Of a stretch of DNA of 6,827 nt, positions 1-6,827 are shown piece after piece; the first letter of the stretch is position 1; each line of letters starts with the position of its first letter. Origin of the DNA: DASWRT01 sp036403035. Its GTDB lineage: Bacteria; Pseudomonadota; Alphaproteobacteria; ATCC43930; CGMCC-115725. Position numbers and translations under genes: made by a program. The notes under the pieces are model-generated. The model was not told the origin of the DNA. It did not search any database and saw nothing but the letters and a program-made list of their open reading frames with translations. The stretch spans positions 1-6,827 of the forward strand of contig DASWRT010000166.1 in assembly GCA_036403035.1 (NCBI GenBank). The letters run 5' to 3'.

Positions 1-137
1 TTAGCTGCATTCCCAACGGGCCACTTACCCTTTTGTGGTGTTGCCCACTCCTTTGGAGGGGCTCCTTCCATCAATCTCCGCCCCCGGCAGCCGCTTCCAC
101 CGTCTTGCTCCCGCCGGCTCTGCAAGGAATAGTGTGG

Positions 138-156
138 GCGCGCCGCTCCGGCGCGC
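138..156 (+). promoter_or_regulatory. Leader hairpin upstream of the ABC binding-protein gene
   Basis: A perfect 8-bp stem (GCGCGCCG at 138-145, CGGCGCGC at 149-156) closes a 3-base CTC loop and ends 25 bases before the chosen start at 182. No T-run follows, so it is not an intrinsic terminator. If transcribed it would form a stable structure in the 5' leader, just upstream of the GGGGAG ribosome binding site at 170-175. Any regulatory role is inferred. In DNA this rich in GC, a hairpin of this size can also arise by chance. I saw no TPP-riboswitch consensus in the leader and no convincing -35/-10 pair in positions 1-137. Confidence 0.3.
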
Positions 157-1134
157 TCGACTGGATGACGGGGAGCCCGGGATGGTCCGTTTCGGGGGAA
201 TGACGCACGCCGTTCTGCTGGCCGCCGCAATCGGCATCGCCGCCGCCGTCGGCACGGCAGCGAAGGCGGCCGGCGACAAGGTGTCGTTCGGCACGGACTG
301 GAAGGCGCAGGCGGAGCACGGCGGCTTCTATCAGGCGCTCGCGACCGGCCTCTACGAGAAGCACGGGCTGGAGGTGACGATCCGGCAGGGCGGGCCGCAG
401 ATCAACCACGCCCAGCTCCTCGCCGCCGGCCGGCTCGACTTCAACATGGCGCCGGACTCGTTCGGTCCGCTCAATTTCGTGCGCGAGGGGATCCCGATGG
501 TCGCCGTCGCGGCGCTGTTCCAGAAGGACCCGAAGGTCCTGATCGCGCACGCGGACCAGGGGATCAAGACCCTCGCCGACCTCAAGGGCAAGCCGATCAT
601 GATCGGCAGCGACACGCGGGTCGGCGCGTGGCTCTTCCTCAAGTCGAAGTACGGCTTCGCCGACGACCAGATCCGCCCTTACGCCTTCAACGTCGCCCCG
701 TTCCTCGTCGACAAGAACGCGGCGCAGCAGGGCTACCTGTCGAGCGAGCCGCTGACCATCGAGAAGCAGGGCGGGAAGCCGCTCGTGTTCCTGCTCGCCG
801 ATTACGGCTTCCCGAGCTACGCCGCGATCATCCAGACATCGGCGAAGCTCGCCGCCGAGAAGCCCGACCTCGTGCAGCGCTTCGTCGATGCCAGCATCGA
901 GGGCTGGTACGGCTATATCTACGGCGACCCGTCGCCGGCCGACGCGCTGATCAAGCGCGAGAACCCGGAGATGACGGACGAGCTGCTCGCCTACGGCCGC
1001 GGCAAGCTCAGGGAGTACGGGATCGTCGACAGCGGCACGTCGGAAACGCTCGGCATCGGCGCGATGGACGAGAAGCGGTGGCACGACTTCTTCGCGATGA
1101 TGTCGGAGCAGGGTCTCTACCCGGAGAACATGGA

Positions 1135-1964
<830 letters not shown>

Positions 1965-1968
<4 letters not shown>

Positions 1969-2747
1969 GGGCCCTGCTCGAACGGTCGGCCCCGGCGCTG
2001 ATCGGTATCCTGTTCCTCGCGGCATGGGAGGCGGCGGTGCGGTACTGGCAAGTGCCGCCCTACGTCCTGCCGGGGCCGCTGACGATCGCCGCGACGCTGT
2101 GGACGGACGGGCCGAGCCTGTTCGGCTCGCTCCTGGTCACGCTGCGCATCACCGCGGCGGCGCTCGCCGCGGCGGCGCTCCTCGGCGGCGGGCTCGCGCT
2201 GCTCTTCGCGCGCTCGCGCGTGCTGGAGGCGAGCCTATTCCCCTATGCGGTGGTGCTCCAGGTGACGCCGATCGTCGCGATCGCGCCGCTGATCATCATC
2301 TGGGTCAAGGACACTTTCGCGGCGCTGCTGTTCTGCGCCTGGCTCGCCGCCTTCTTCCCGATCGTCGCGAACACGACGACCGGACTCAACAGCGCCGACC
2401 GCAACCTCGTCGAGCTGTTCCGGCTTTACGGCGCCTCGCCGTGGCAGACGCTGCGCCTGCTGCGCCTTCCTTCGGCCCTGCCCTACTTCCTCGCCGGGCT
2501 GCGGATCAGCGGCGGGCTGGCGCTGATCGGCGCGGTCGTCGCCGAGTTCGTCGCCGGCACCGGAGGCGCCGAGACCGGGCTCGCCTTCCGCATCCTGGAG
2601 AGCGGCTACCGGCTTCAGATCCCGCGCCTCTTCGCCGCCCTCGTCATGCTTTCGGTGACCGGCATCCTGATCTACGCCGCGCTCGCCGCCCTCTCGCGGT
2701 TCCTGCTCCGCCGCTGGCACGACAGCGCCCTGCCGGGGGACCAATAA
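1965..2747 (+). CDS. ABC transporter permease (NitT/TauT, BPD_transp_1 family)
   Basis: A 260-residue inner-membrane channel subunit of the importer, expected to form a homodimer that pairs with two ATPases. The start ATG overlaps the ATPase stop (ATGA), with GGAG at 1953-1956, so translation is probably coupled. About six hydrophobic segments are visible, roughly at residues 10-27, 55-81, 92-113, 117-137, 180-198 and 222-245. The cytoplasmic EAA-type loop that contacts the ATPase lies at about 147-175 ('LVELFRLYGASPWQTLRLLR', with the conserved glycine at 156). The upstream 'PPYVLPGP' stretch and the 'EFVAGTGG' after the loop are typical of SsuC/TauC-like permeases. Length is normal for the family. 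Its TAA stop shares a base with another ATG at 2747. Confidence 0.94.
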
Positions 2748-2833
2748 TGCCGACGCCATACAAACCTGAATCGGAGATCGGGGGGATGGTTGGGGATCGG
2801 GGGGATAAGAGAAAAGGAACACTCACGCTTTAA
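2747..2833 (+). pseudogene. Possible vestigial fourth cistron of the ABC operon (28 codons)
   Basis: The permease stop and a new ATG share one base (TAATG, ATG at 2747). GGGGGA at 2735-2740 sits 6 bases before this ATG, an ideal ribosome binding site. The frame begins MPTPYKPESEIGG and stops after 28 codons, at 2831-2833. From about the sixth codon it runs through the left arm of the palindromic repeat, so most of the peptide is repeat-derived. I read this as the preserved start of a fourth operon gene whose body was lost when the repeat inserted or the region was rearranged. The alternative is that the spacing is coincidence and no gene was ever there. No function can be assigned. Confidence 0.3.
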
Positions 2834-2983
2834 CGCGAAGGACGCAAAGGGGCCGCGACGGGCGAAGGATTTATTGCGCGCCTGCGGCGCGCGGAAACTT
2901 CAAGCATCGCGTCCTTCGCGATACCTTTGCGTCCTTCGCGTTGAGGCGTTTCTTTTTCTATCCCGCAATCCCCGATTCAAGTT
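2763..2983. repeat. Large imperfect palindromic repeat element (REP/MITE-like)
   Basis: The outer ends are inverted copies: AACCTGAATCGG (2763-2774) and CCGATTCAAGTT (2972-2983) match at 11 of 12 positions. Moving inward, GGAT..GGGATA..GAAAA-type tracts match with small gaps. The core AACGCGAAGGACGCAAAGG (2832-2850) is the perfect inverse of 2924-2942. Further in, GCGAAGGA (2862-2869) pairs with TCCTTCGC (2912-2919), and the centre is GCGCGCC-TGC-GGCGCGC (2876-2892). The left arm is 88 bases and the right arm 60. The difference is mainly a 12-base direct repeat, GATCGGGGGGAT, at 2776-2787 and 2795-2806. From general knowledge, dispersed repeats containing 'ACGCGAAGGACGCAAAGG'-type cores occur in many bacterial genomes and produce spurious proteins with 'NAKDAK' and 'LCVLRVEAF' strings, exactly as translation here gives. 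There is no transposase, and I saw no target-site duplication at the edges. Confidence 0.75.
2825..2959 (+). terminator. Probable bidirectional terminator formed by the palindrome
   Basis: The 19-bp perfect stem (2832-2850 with 2924-2942) extends outward to 2825/2949 through pairs that include two G-U wobbles, giving about 26 paired positions. On the plus strand it is followed at once by TTTCTTTTTCT (2949-2959). Reading the minus strand, a CCTTTTCTCTT tract (2808-2818) lies shortly beyond the stem. The site lies between two convergent operons: the ABC transporter ending at 2747 and amidase-phnN ending at 3004. Termination is therefore a natural role. The roughly 73-base interior between the arms is longer than in a classic terminator, but it has its own hairpin at 2876-2892. 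Confidence 0.55.
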
Positions 2984-3003
2984 CCGCTTTCGGACGAGCC
3001 CGC

Positions 3004-3576
3004 CTATCCGCGTCCAAGCGCGTTGAGGAGCGATCGGACGCCGGCCTCGACCTCGCCGGAATTGTCGATGCGGATCACGTCATTGCCGTCGACGGACAGC
3101 GCCGACGCGCGGGCGAGACGGGCCTCGATCGCGGCGCGGTCCTCGCGACCGCGGCGCATCAGCCGCTCGGCGAGCACGGACGGCGACGCTGTGATCTCCA
3201 CGATGCGCAGCGGGCGGTAACGCTCCCGCGCGCCGTCGACCACCCGCCGGGACACGCTGGCGACCACGTCGCGGCCGGTGGCGAGGTCGTCCTCGATGCC
3301 GATGCGGATGCCGTAGCGGATGCCGCCATGCGCCGTCCAATGCATCGCGAAGGCGCCGGCGGCGAGGGCGCGCTCGAAATCCGCCTCAGCGAACGCCTCG
3401 TGGTCCTCGCCGCCGCTGCCGGGCGGCGTCGGCGGACGCGTGATCGCCCGGCGCGCGAAGACGATCCGCCGGTCCTCGGCGAGCGCCGCCCTTGCACCAT
3501 GGAGCAGCGTGTCCTTGCCCGCGCCGCTCGGCCCGACGACCAGGAAGAGCGTGCCGCGCCCGCCGCCGCCGCTCAT
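3004..3576 (-). CDS. phnN: PhnN-like ribose 1,5-bisphosphate phosphokinase
   Basis: A 190-residue P-loop kinase of the guanylate-kinase-like fold. PhnN converts ribose 1,5-bisphosphate to PRPP with ATP, a step in C-P lyase phosphonate breakdown and an alternative route to PRPP. The Walker A motif is GPSGAGKDT (15-23). The order of motifs matches E. coli PhnN: 'ITRP' (45-48), 'GGEDHEAF' (55-62), 'FAMHWTAHG' then 'YGI' (76-90), and 'RGREDRAAIEARLARA' (142-157). Length is close to the usual 185 residues. I chose the ATG at 3576 because homologues begin just before the first strand, and it falls 13 bases after the amidase stop. An upstream in-frame ATG at 3621 would overlap the amidase. The asparagine in the E. 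coli 'VNGSR' segment is replaced by serine here ('VASVSRR'). No other phn genes are present, so the C-P lyase link cannot be confirmed from this window. Confidence 0.85.
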   Translation of the reverse strand: MSGGGGRGTLFLVVGPSGAGKDTLLHGARAALAEDRRIVFARRAITRPPTPPGSGGEDHEAFAEADFERALAAGAFAMHWTAHGGIRYGIRIGIEDDLATGRDVVASVSRRVVDGARERYRPLRIVEITASPSVLAERLMRRGREDRAAIEARLARASALSVDGNDVIRIDNSGEVEAGVRSLLNALGRG

Positions 3577-3589
3577 CGCCCGCCGCAGA

Positions 3590-4999
3590 TCAGAGGAAAC
3601 TCTGCGGCGCCACGAAGGCATGCCCGCTCTCCCGCTCGTAGGCGCGGGCGGCGCGGAGCACGAGCGCCTCGTCGTAGAGCCGGCCGACGATCTGCAACCC
3701 GATGGGCAGCCCGCTCTTCGTGAAGCCGCACGGCACCGTCGCGGCCGGCTGGCGGGTCATGTTGAACGGGTAGCTGAACGGCGTCCAATCAATCCACTGC
3801 TCCTCGCGGGACGGGTTGCTGAGGTCGGCGCCGACCGGCAGCGCCGGGACCGCGACGGTCGGCGTCAGCAGCAGTTCGTACCGCTCGTGGAAGAGGCTCA
3901 TGACCAAACCCAGCTGGGACCGCACGGCGTCCGCGGCGACGTAGTCGATCGCGCTGAACCGCGCGCCGGCCCGGGCCGCCGCGTTCAGACCAGGGTCGAC
4001 CAGCGCGGCGCGCTGCTCCTCGGAATAGGCCGAGAGCAGCTTCGCCGCCCCGCTCTGCCACAGCACGTTCATCGCGTCGCGCGGCGAGGCGAAGCCGGGA
4101 TCGGCAAGCTCGACATGCGCGCCCATCTCGGCGAACGCCTTTGCGGCGCGACCGACCGCCTCGGCCACTTCGGGATCGACGCAGGCATAGCCGAGCGTCG
4201 GGCTGTAGGCGATGCGCATCCCTTTGACTCCGCTCTCCAGGTCGGTGCGGTAGTCGATCGCCTCCCACGGCAGGGCGTGCGGGTCGCGCGCGTCGGTGGC
4301 GCTCAGGACGGTCAGCATCAGCGCGACGTCGCGGACCGTGCGCGCCATCGGCCCGACATGGCTGAGGGTTCCCATCGCGCTCGGCGGATAGGCCGGCACG
4401 CGTCCGAAGGTCGCCTTGATCCCCGGCAGGCCGCAGAAGGAGCAGGGTATGCGGATCGACCCGGCGGCGTCCGTGCCGACGGCGAGCGCTCCCATGCCGG
4501 CGGCCAGCGCGGCGCCGGCGCCGGCGCTGCTGCCGCCGGGCGTCCGGTCGAGGTCGTACGGATTGCGCGTGATCCCGGTGAGCGGGCTGTCGCCGACCGC
4601 TTTCCAGCCGAACTCGGGCATCGTCGTCTTGCCAAGCAGCACCGCGCCGCTCTCGCGCAGCCGCGCCGTCGCGGGCGCGTCCTCGCTCCACTCCTGATCC
4701 TTCGGCACCAGCCGCGAACCGCGCAGCGTCGGCCAGCCGCGCGTCAGCAGGAGGTCCTTGATCGTCGACGGCACGCCGTCGACGAGCCCCAGCGGCTCGC
4801 CCTTCATCCAGCGCGCCTCCGACTCGCGCGCCGCCGCGAGCGCGCCGTCGGCGTCGACCAGGCAGAAAGCGTTGAGCCTGCCGTCGAGCCGGTCGATCCG
4901 GTCCAGCGCCGCCCGTGTCGCCTCGACCGGCGAGAGTCGCTTGGCACGGTACGCCGCCACGAGGTCGGCGGCGGATAGGTAGGACAGATCGTCGGTCAT
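3590..4999 (-). CDS. Amidase signature (AS) family amidase
   Basis: A 469-residue enzyme of the amidase signature family, which hydrolyses carboxamides through a Ser-cisSer-Lys triad. The triad is visible: Lys81 in 'STIKDL', the cis-Ser157 in 'TPGGSSAGAGAAL', and nucleophile Ser181 in 'GTDAAGSIRIP'. The Ser157-Ser181 spacing of 24 matches fatty acid amide hydrolase. The GGSSAG variant replaces the more common GGSSGG. The C-terminal 'GLPIGLQIVG' block is also typical. The ATG at 4999 has GGAG 8 bases upstream, and an upstream in-frame start at 5062 adds 21 unconvincing residues. There is no signal peptide, so it is cytoplasmic. It is probably co-transcribed with phnN, which starts 13 bases after its stop. 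It is not beside gatB or gatC, so it is unlikely to be the tRNA amidotransferase subunit. The substrate is unknown. Confidence 0.92.
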   Translation of the reverse strand: MTDDLSYLSAADLVAAYRAKRLSPVEATRAALDRIDRLDGRLNAFCLVDADGALAAARESEARWMKGEPLGLVDGVPSTIKDLLLTRGWPTLRGSRLVPKDQEWSEDAPATARLRESGAVLLGKTTMPEFGWKAVGDSPLTGITRNPYDLDRTPGGSSAGAGAALAAGMGALAVGTDAAGSIRIPCSFCGLPGIKATFGRVPAYPPSAMGTLSHVGPMARTVRDVALMLTVLSATDARDPHALPWEAIDYRTDLESGVKGMRIAYSPTLGYACVDPEVAEAVGRAAKAFAEMGAHVELADPGFASPRDAMNVLWQSGAAKLLSAYSEEQRAALVDPGLNAAARAGARFSAIDYVAADAVRSQLGLVMSLFHERYELLLTPTVAVPALPVGADLSNPSREEQWIDWTPFSYPFNMTRQPAATVPCGFTKSGLPIGLQIVGRLYDEALVLRAARAYERESGHAFVAPQSFL

Positions 5000-5132
5000 C
5001 GCTGCCGCTCCGTAAATTCGGTGGGTGCAGCGACGGTACAGGTGCTCGCCGCGGGTCAGCAAGCATGGGCATCGGCAAAAGCTCGGACAAATCGCATCGC
5101 CGCGCCGTTAGCACCGGGAGAGGTTCACTGCC

Positions 5133-5519
5133 GTGACGCCACGCTTCGCCGCCATCCTCGCCGCCGCCCCGATGCTCGCCGCGATCCTTGCCGGCTGCGC
5201 CGGCGGCGATCCGGTCATCGATACGCGGGGCGTCGACCAGACGCGCTATCGGCAGGACCTCGCCGACTGCCGCACCTATACCGACAGCGTCAGCACCGGC
5301 GGCCGCGCCGCGTCCGGCGCCGCAGGCACCGCGCTTCTCGGAGCGGCATTGGGAGCGGTCACGGGTGCGGTGACGGGAGATCCCGGAGCCGGCGCGGCGA
5401 TCGGCGCCGGCACGGGCGGAATTTTCGGCGGAGCGAGCGGCGCCGGCAACGCCGCCGGCGAGAAGGGCACGATCGTCCGCAACTGCCTGCGCAACCGCGG
5501 CTACGCGGTGCTCGATTAG
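5133..5519 (+). CDS. Glycine-zipper outer-membrane lipoprotein, small
   Basis: A 128-residue predicted lipoprotein. It starts at GTG 5133, 9 bases after GGGAGAGG (5116-5123). The signal peptide ends in a perfect lipobox, LAGC, with Cys22 as the expected lipid-attachment residue. After a polar stretch ('YRQDLADCRTYTDSV') comes a glycine/alanine-rich region at about 57-110 with GxxxG spacing, the glycine-zipper pattern of 17-kDa-antigen-like envelope proteins. The C-terminus 'GTIVRNCLRNRGYAVLD' is a recurring ending of this family in alphaproteobacteria, as I recall it. Cys46 and Cys118 flank the zipper and could form a disulfide. It is transcribed divergently from the amidase across a 133-base gap. 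The role is probably structural in the envelope, and nothing in the neighbours specifies it further. Confidence 0.85.
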   Translation: MTPRFAAILAAAPMLAAILAGCAGGDPVIDTRGVDQTRYRQDLADCRTYTDSVSTGGRAASGAAGTALLGAALGAVTGAVTGDPGAGAAIGAGTGGIFGGASGAGNAAGEKGTIVRNCLRNRGYAVLD

Positions 5520-5651
5520 CGATCGGCAGCCGCGGCCCGTCGTGAGCGTTCCGTTGACGGCGTGGACCGCGACGGAGAGTCCGGCATGTCGCCGGAGCAA
5601 GCGGATCGGATGAGGCGGACGGGACGGTGCAGCGACCCGCCCGCCCTGCTT

Positions 5652-5864
5652 TCAGTCCTTCCGCGGCTTTCCGGCCGGAGACGGTGCCGCAAGCTCCCGC
5701 TCCAGCTCCTCGATTCCCTTCAGGATCGAAGCGCGCAGAGCCGGGCTCTCGTGCGACTTCATCGCGGCCAGCCGCTCCTTGAGCGCCTTGAGCTGGGTCC
5801 GCTTCTCCTCGGGCGATCGCTTCCGCGCGACGCGGTCGGACCGCTGTCCTTCCATTGAACGCAT
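5652..5864 (-). CDS. Small charged helical protein of unknown function
   Basis: A 70-residue protein that I do not recognise. It has a strong ribosome binding site: AAGGA lies 5 bases before the ATG at 5864. A second in-frame ATG at 5855 is less well placed. The sequence is rich in Lys, Arg and Glu and looks mostly helical. 'SPEEKRTQLKALKERLAAMK' (17-36) and 'ILKGIEELERELAA' (47-60) have heptad-like Leu/Ile spacing, so a short helical hairpin or coiled coil is plausible. There is no signal peptide or membrane segment. The tail 'PSPAGKPRKD' is basic and probably disordered. It lies 150 bases after thiE on the same strand and converges with the lipoprotein gene. Overlapping frames on both strands are open, as is usual at this GC content, so the ribosome binding site is the main support. 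Confidence 0.55.
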   Translation of the reverse strand: MRSMEGQRSDRVARKRSPEEKRTQLKALKERLAAMKSHESPALRASILKGIEELERELAAPSPAGKPRKD

Positions 5865-6014
5865 AAATATCCTTGTACGCTAATGAGATCGCGGGCGCGG
5901 CCGTTCCGGGGCTGGCGCAGCCCGGCTCTGCTCCGGTAACGCTGCGCCGCACGGCCGGCGATTCTTCCACCCGCCCCCCGATGCTAGCCCGGATTTCGCG
6001 CAAGGAGTAGCGCA

Positions 6015-6665
6015 TCAATACCGGCCCATCACGGGACGGAGCGCGGTCAGCAGGCCGGCGGTGGCGGCACCGGGATCGGCGGCGGCGACGACCGCTCCGA
6101 TCACGGCGACCGCCGCCGCGCCCGCCTCCAGGCAGCGTCCCGCCGAAGCCGCGGTGACGCCGCCGAGCGCCGCGACGGGAACCGGGAGAGCGGCCGCCGC
6201 CTCGCGCAGCCGATCGAGGCCAGCGGCCCCCTCGTCCGGGCCGTAGCCCGGCTTGCTCAGCGATGCGAAGACCGGTCCGAACGTCACGTAGTCGGCGCCG
6301 CCCGAGGCTGCCTCGCGCGCTTCCGCAAGATCGTGCGCCGAGACGCCGATCAGCGCGGACGGGCCGAGCCGGCGCCGTGCCGCCGCCGCGGATCCTCCTG
6401 CCGGCAGGTGCACGCCGGCCGCGTCAGCGGCGAGCGCCGCCTCGATGTCGCCGTGCACCGTGACCGTCGCGCCATGCGCACGGCCCAGCGTCACGAGGCG
6501 GCGGAGGAGCGCCGTCCGCTCCGGAAGCGTCAGGTCCTTCTCGCGCAGGCTGACCCAGCGGCACCCCGCCGCGAACGCCGCGCCGACGACGTCCTCGATC
6601 GGCCGCGGCGCGGCGAGCCGGCGGTCGGTGATGAGGAGCAGCCTGGGCGTCGGGAGCGGGTTCAT
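6015..6665 (-). CDS. thiE: Thiamine phosphate synthase family protein (ThiE/TenI-like)
   Basis: A 216-residue TIM-barrel protein of the ThiE/TenI family. ThiE joins the pyrimidine (HMP-PP) and thiazole (THZ-P) moieties into thiamine phosphate, and TenI homologues isomerise the thiazole. Family landmarks in order are 'LLLITDRR' (9-16), 'WVSLREKDL' (37-45, Arg41 and Lys43), 'AAGVHLP' (82-88), 'LIGVSAHDLAEA' (105-116, His111), 'DYVTFGPVFASLSKPG' (125-140), and 'ALGGVTAASAGRCLEAGAA' (166-184). The usual ThiE 'ND' pair after strand 4 is replaced by 'VHGD' (70-73), and the Thr-x-Thr-Lys loop reads SLSK (135-138). It may therefore be a divergent ThiE or a TenI-type protein, and the symbol is tentative. 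The ATG at 6665 is preferred over 6719 because family members begin just before the first strand. Its ribosome binding site is weak. It is divergent from the amidohydrolase gene. Confidence 0.85.
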   Translation of the reverse strand: MNPLPTPRLLLITDRRLAAPRPIEDVVGAAFAAGCRWVSLREKDLTLPERTALLRRLVTLGRAHGATVTVHGDIEAALAADAAGVHLPAGGSAAAARRRLGPSALIGVSAHDLAEAREAASGGADYVTFGPVFASLSKPGYGPDEGAAGLDRLREAAAALPVPVAALGGVTAASAGRCLEAGAAAVAVIGAVVAAADPGAATAGLLTALRPVMGRY

Positions 6666-6773
6666 GAGTCCGGCGATCGTAGCGGAAGGCGGGACGATTG
6701 CCGATGACGCGGCGCGCATGGTGATATGCGTTGTCGAGCGGCAGCCGGCCGCCGCCTTGAAGGGAGCACCGGA

Positions 6774-6827
6774 ATGACGCCAGCCGCCGCCTACGATCTC
6801 GTGCTGCGCAACGGCCGGGTGCTCGAT
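6774..6827 (+). CDS. Amidohydrolase-like protein, N-terminus only (runs off the window)
   Basis: The first 18 codons of a gene cut by the window edge. AAGGGAG (6760-6766) sits 7 bases before the ATG at 6774. The peptide MTPAAAYDLVLRNGRVLD matches the first strand of the metal-dependent amidohydrolase superfamily, where 'YDLVLRNGRVLDP' is a frequent start in N-acyl-D-amino-acid deacylases and dihydroorotase-like enzymes. Metal ligands lie beyond the window, so the subfamily cannot be set. It diverges from thiE across 108 bases (6666-6773), which must hold both promoters. I could not identify a convincing -35/-10 pair there. Confidence 0.7.
   Translation, partial: MTPAAAYDLVLRNGRVLD

Noticed and set aside
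1..137. TPP riboswitch or sigma-70 promoter ahead of the transporter operon
   Set aside because: No THI-box consensus and no convincing -35/-10 pair could be seen on the plus strand. The slightly AT-richer first 60 bases gave no recognisable signal.
2790..3026. Open frame of 78 residues with 'FNAKDAKGPRRAKD' and 'LCVLRVEAF' strings
   Set aside because: It is the translation of the palindromic repeat. Such strings are typical of spurious proteins predicted from this kind of repeat, and no ribosome binding site supports it.
3320..4978. 552-codon plus-strand open frame opposite the amidase and phnN
   Set aside because: The composition (runs of Arg, Ala, Gly, His) is that of a complementary-strand shadow. 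The minus-strand genes have clear catalytic motifs.
5580..5596. TCCGGC-ATGTC-GCCGGA hairpin between the convergent lipoprotein and small-protein genes
   Set aside because: The stem is short and has no T-run. It is common in DNA of this composition.
3789..5600. 603-codon minus-strand frame overlapping the amidase
   Set aside because: It is the amidase read in another frame. The translation is low-complexity Arg/Ala-rich and lacks any domain.
5906..5925. Hairpin GGGCTG-GCG-CAGCCC between thiE and the small protein gene, considered as a terminator
   Set aside because: There is a bulge beyond 6 bp and no T-run on either strand, so intrinsic termination is not supported.
5359..6015. Long minus-strand frame whose ATG (6015) overlaps the thiE stop (TGATG)
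   Set aside because: The overlap looks like coupling, but the translation is Arg/Ala/Gly-rich without family features. It runs through the small charged protein gene and antisense to the lipoprotein, which is usual for a shadow frame in GC-rich DNA.
6715..6730. Interrupted palindrome CGCAT-6-ATGCG in the thiE/amidohydrolase divergent gap
   Set aside because: Arms of only 5 bp are likely by chance, and nothing ties it to a known operator. It is worth noting only if conserved in relatives.

Overview
The window is about 6.8 kb of very GC-rich DNA with tightly packed genes. Its gene content, a NitT/TauT/NMT1-type ABC transporter, a glycine-zipper lipoprotein with a C-terminal 'IVRNCLRNRGY' motif, and a PhnN-like kinase, suggests an alphaproteobacterium. 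Rhodospirillales or Rhizobiales-like is an inference from family resemblance and codon composition, not from a phylogenetic marker.

Layout from left to right. Positions 182-2747 (+) hold a three-gene ABC importer operon: periplasmic binding protein, ATPase, permease. The genes overlap or abut, and the ATPase has no conventional start codon close to its domain. The permease stop overlaps a fourth ATG that has a good ribosome binding site, but that reading frame is only 28 codons long and runs into a repeat. Positions 2763-2983 are a large imperfect palindrome with a perfect 19-bp core, which sits between convergent operons and probably also terminates transcription. Positions 3004-4999 (-) hold an amidase-signature enzyme followed by a phnN-type ribose bisphosphate kinase. 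Divergent from the amidase is a small glycine-zipper lipoprotein (5133-5519, +). A 70-residue charged helical protein (5652-5864, -) and a ThiE/TenI-family protein (6015-6665, -) follow. The window ends with the first 18 codons of an amidohydrolase-like gene on the plus strand (from 6774).

How the genes might work together. The binding protein belongs to the NMT1/THI5 fold family, which includes carriers of thiamin pyrimidine precursors, and a ThiE/TenI-type gene lies 3.3 kb away. A thiamin-salvage link is therefore possible, but the genes are not in one operon, no TPP riboswitch is visible, and the ThiE homologue lacks several usual ThiE residues. The amidase and phnN are probably co-transcribed. 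No sequence evidence connects their chemistry.

Nothing here amounts to an obvious undescribed system. The items most worth a second look are the palindromic element, the ATPase start with a possible ATA codon, the stranded fourth cistron start, and the divergent ThiE/TenI active site.
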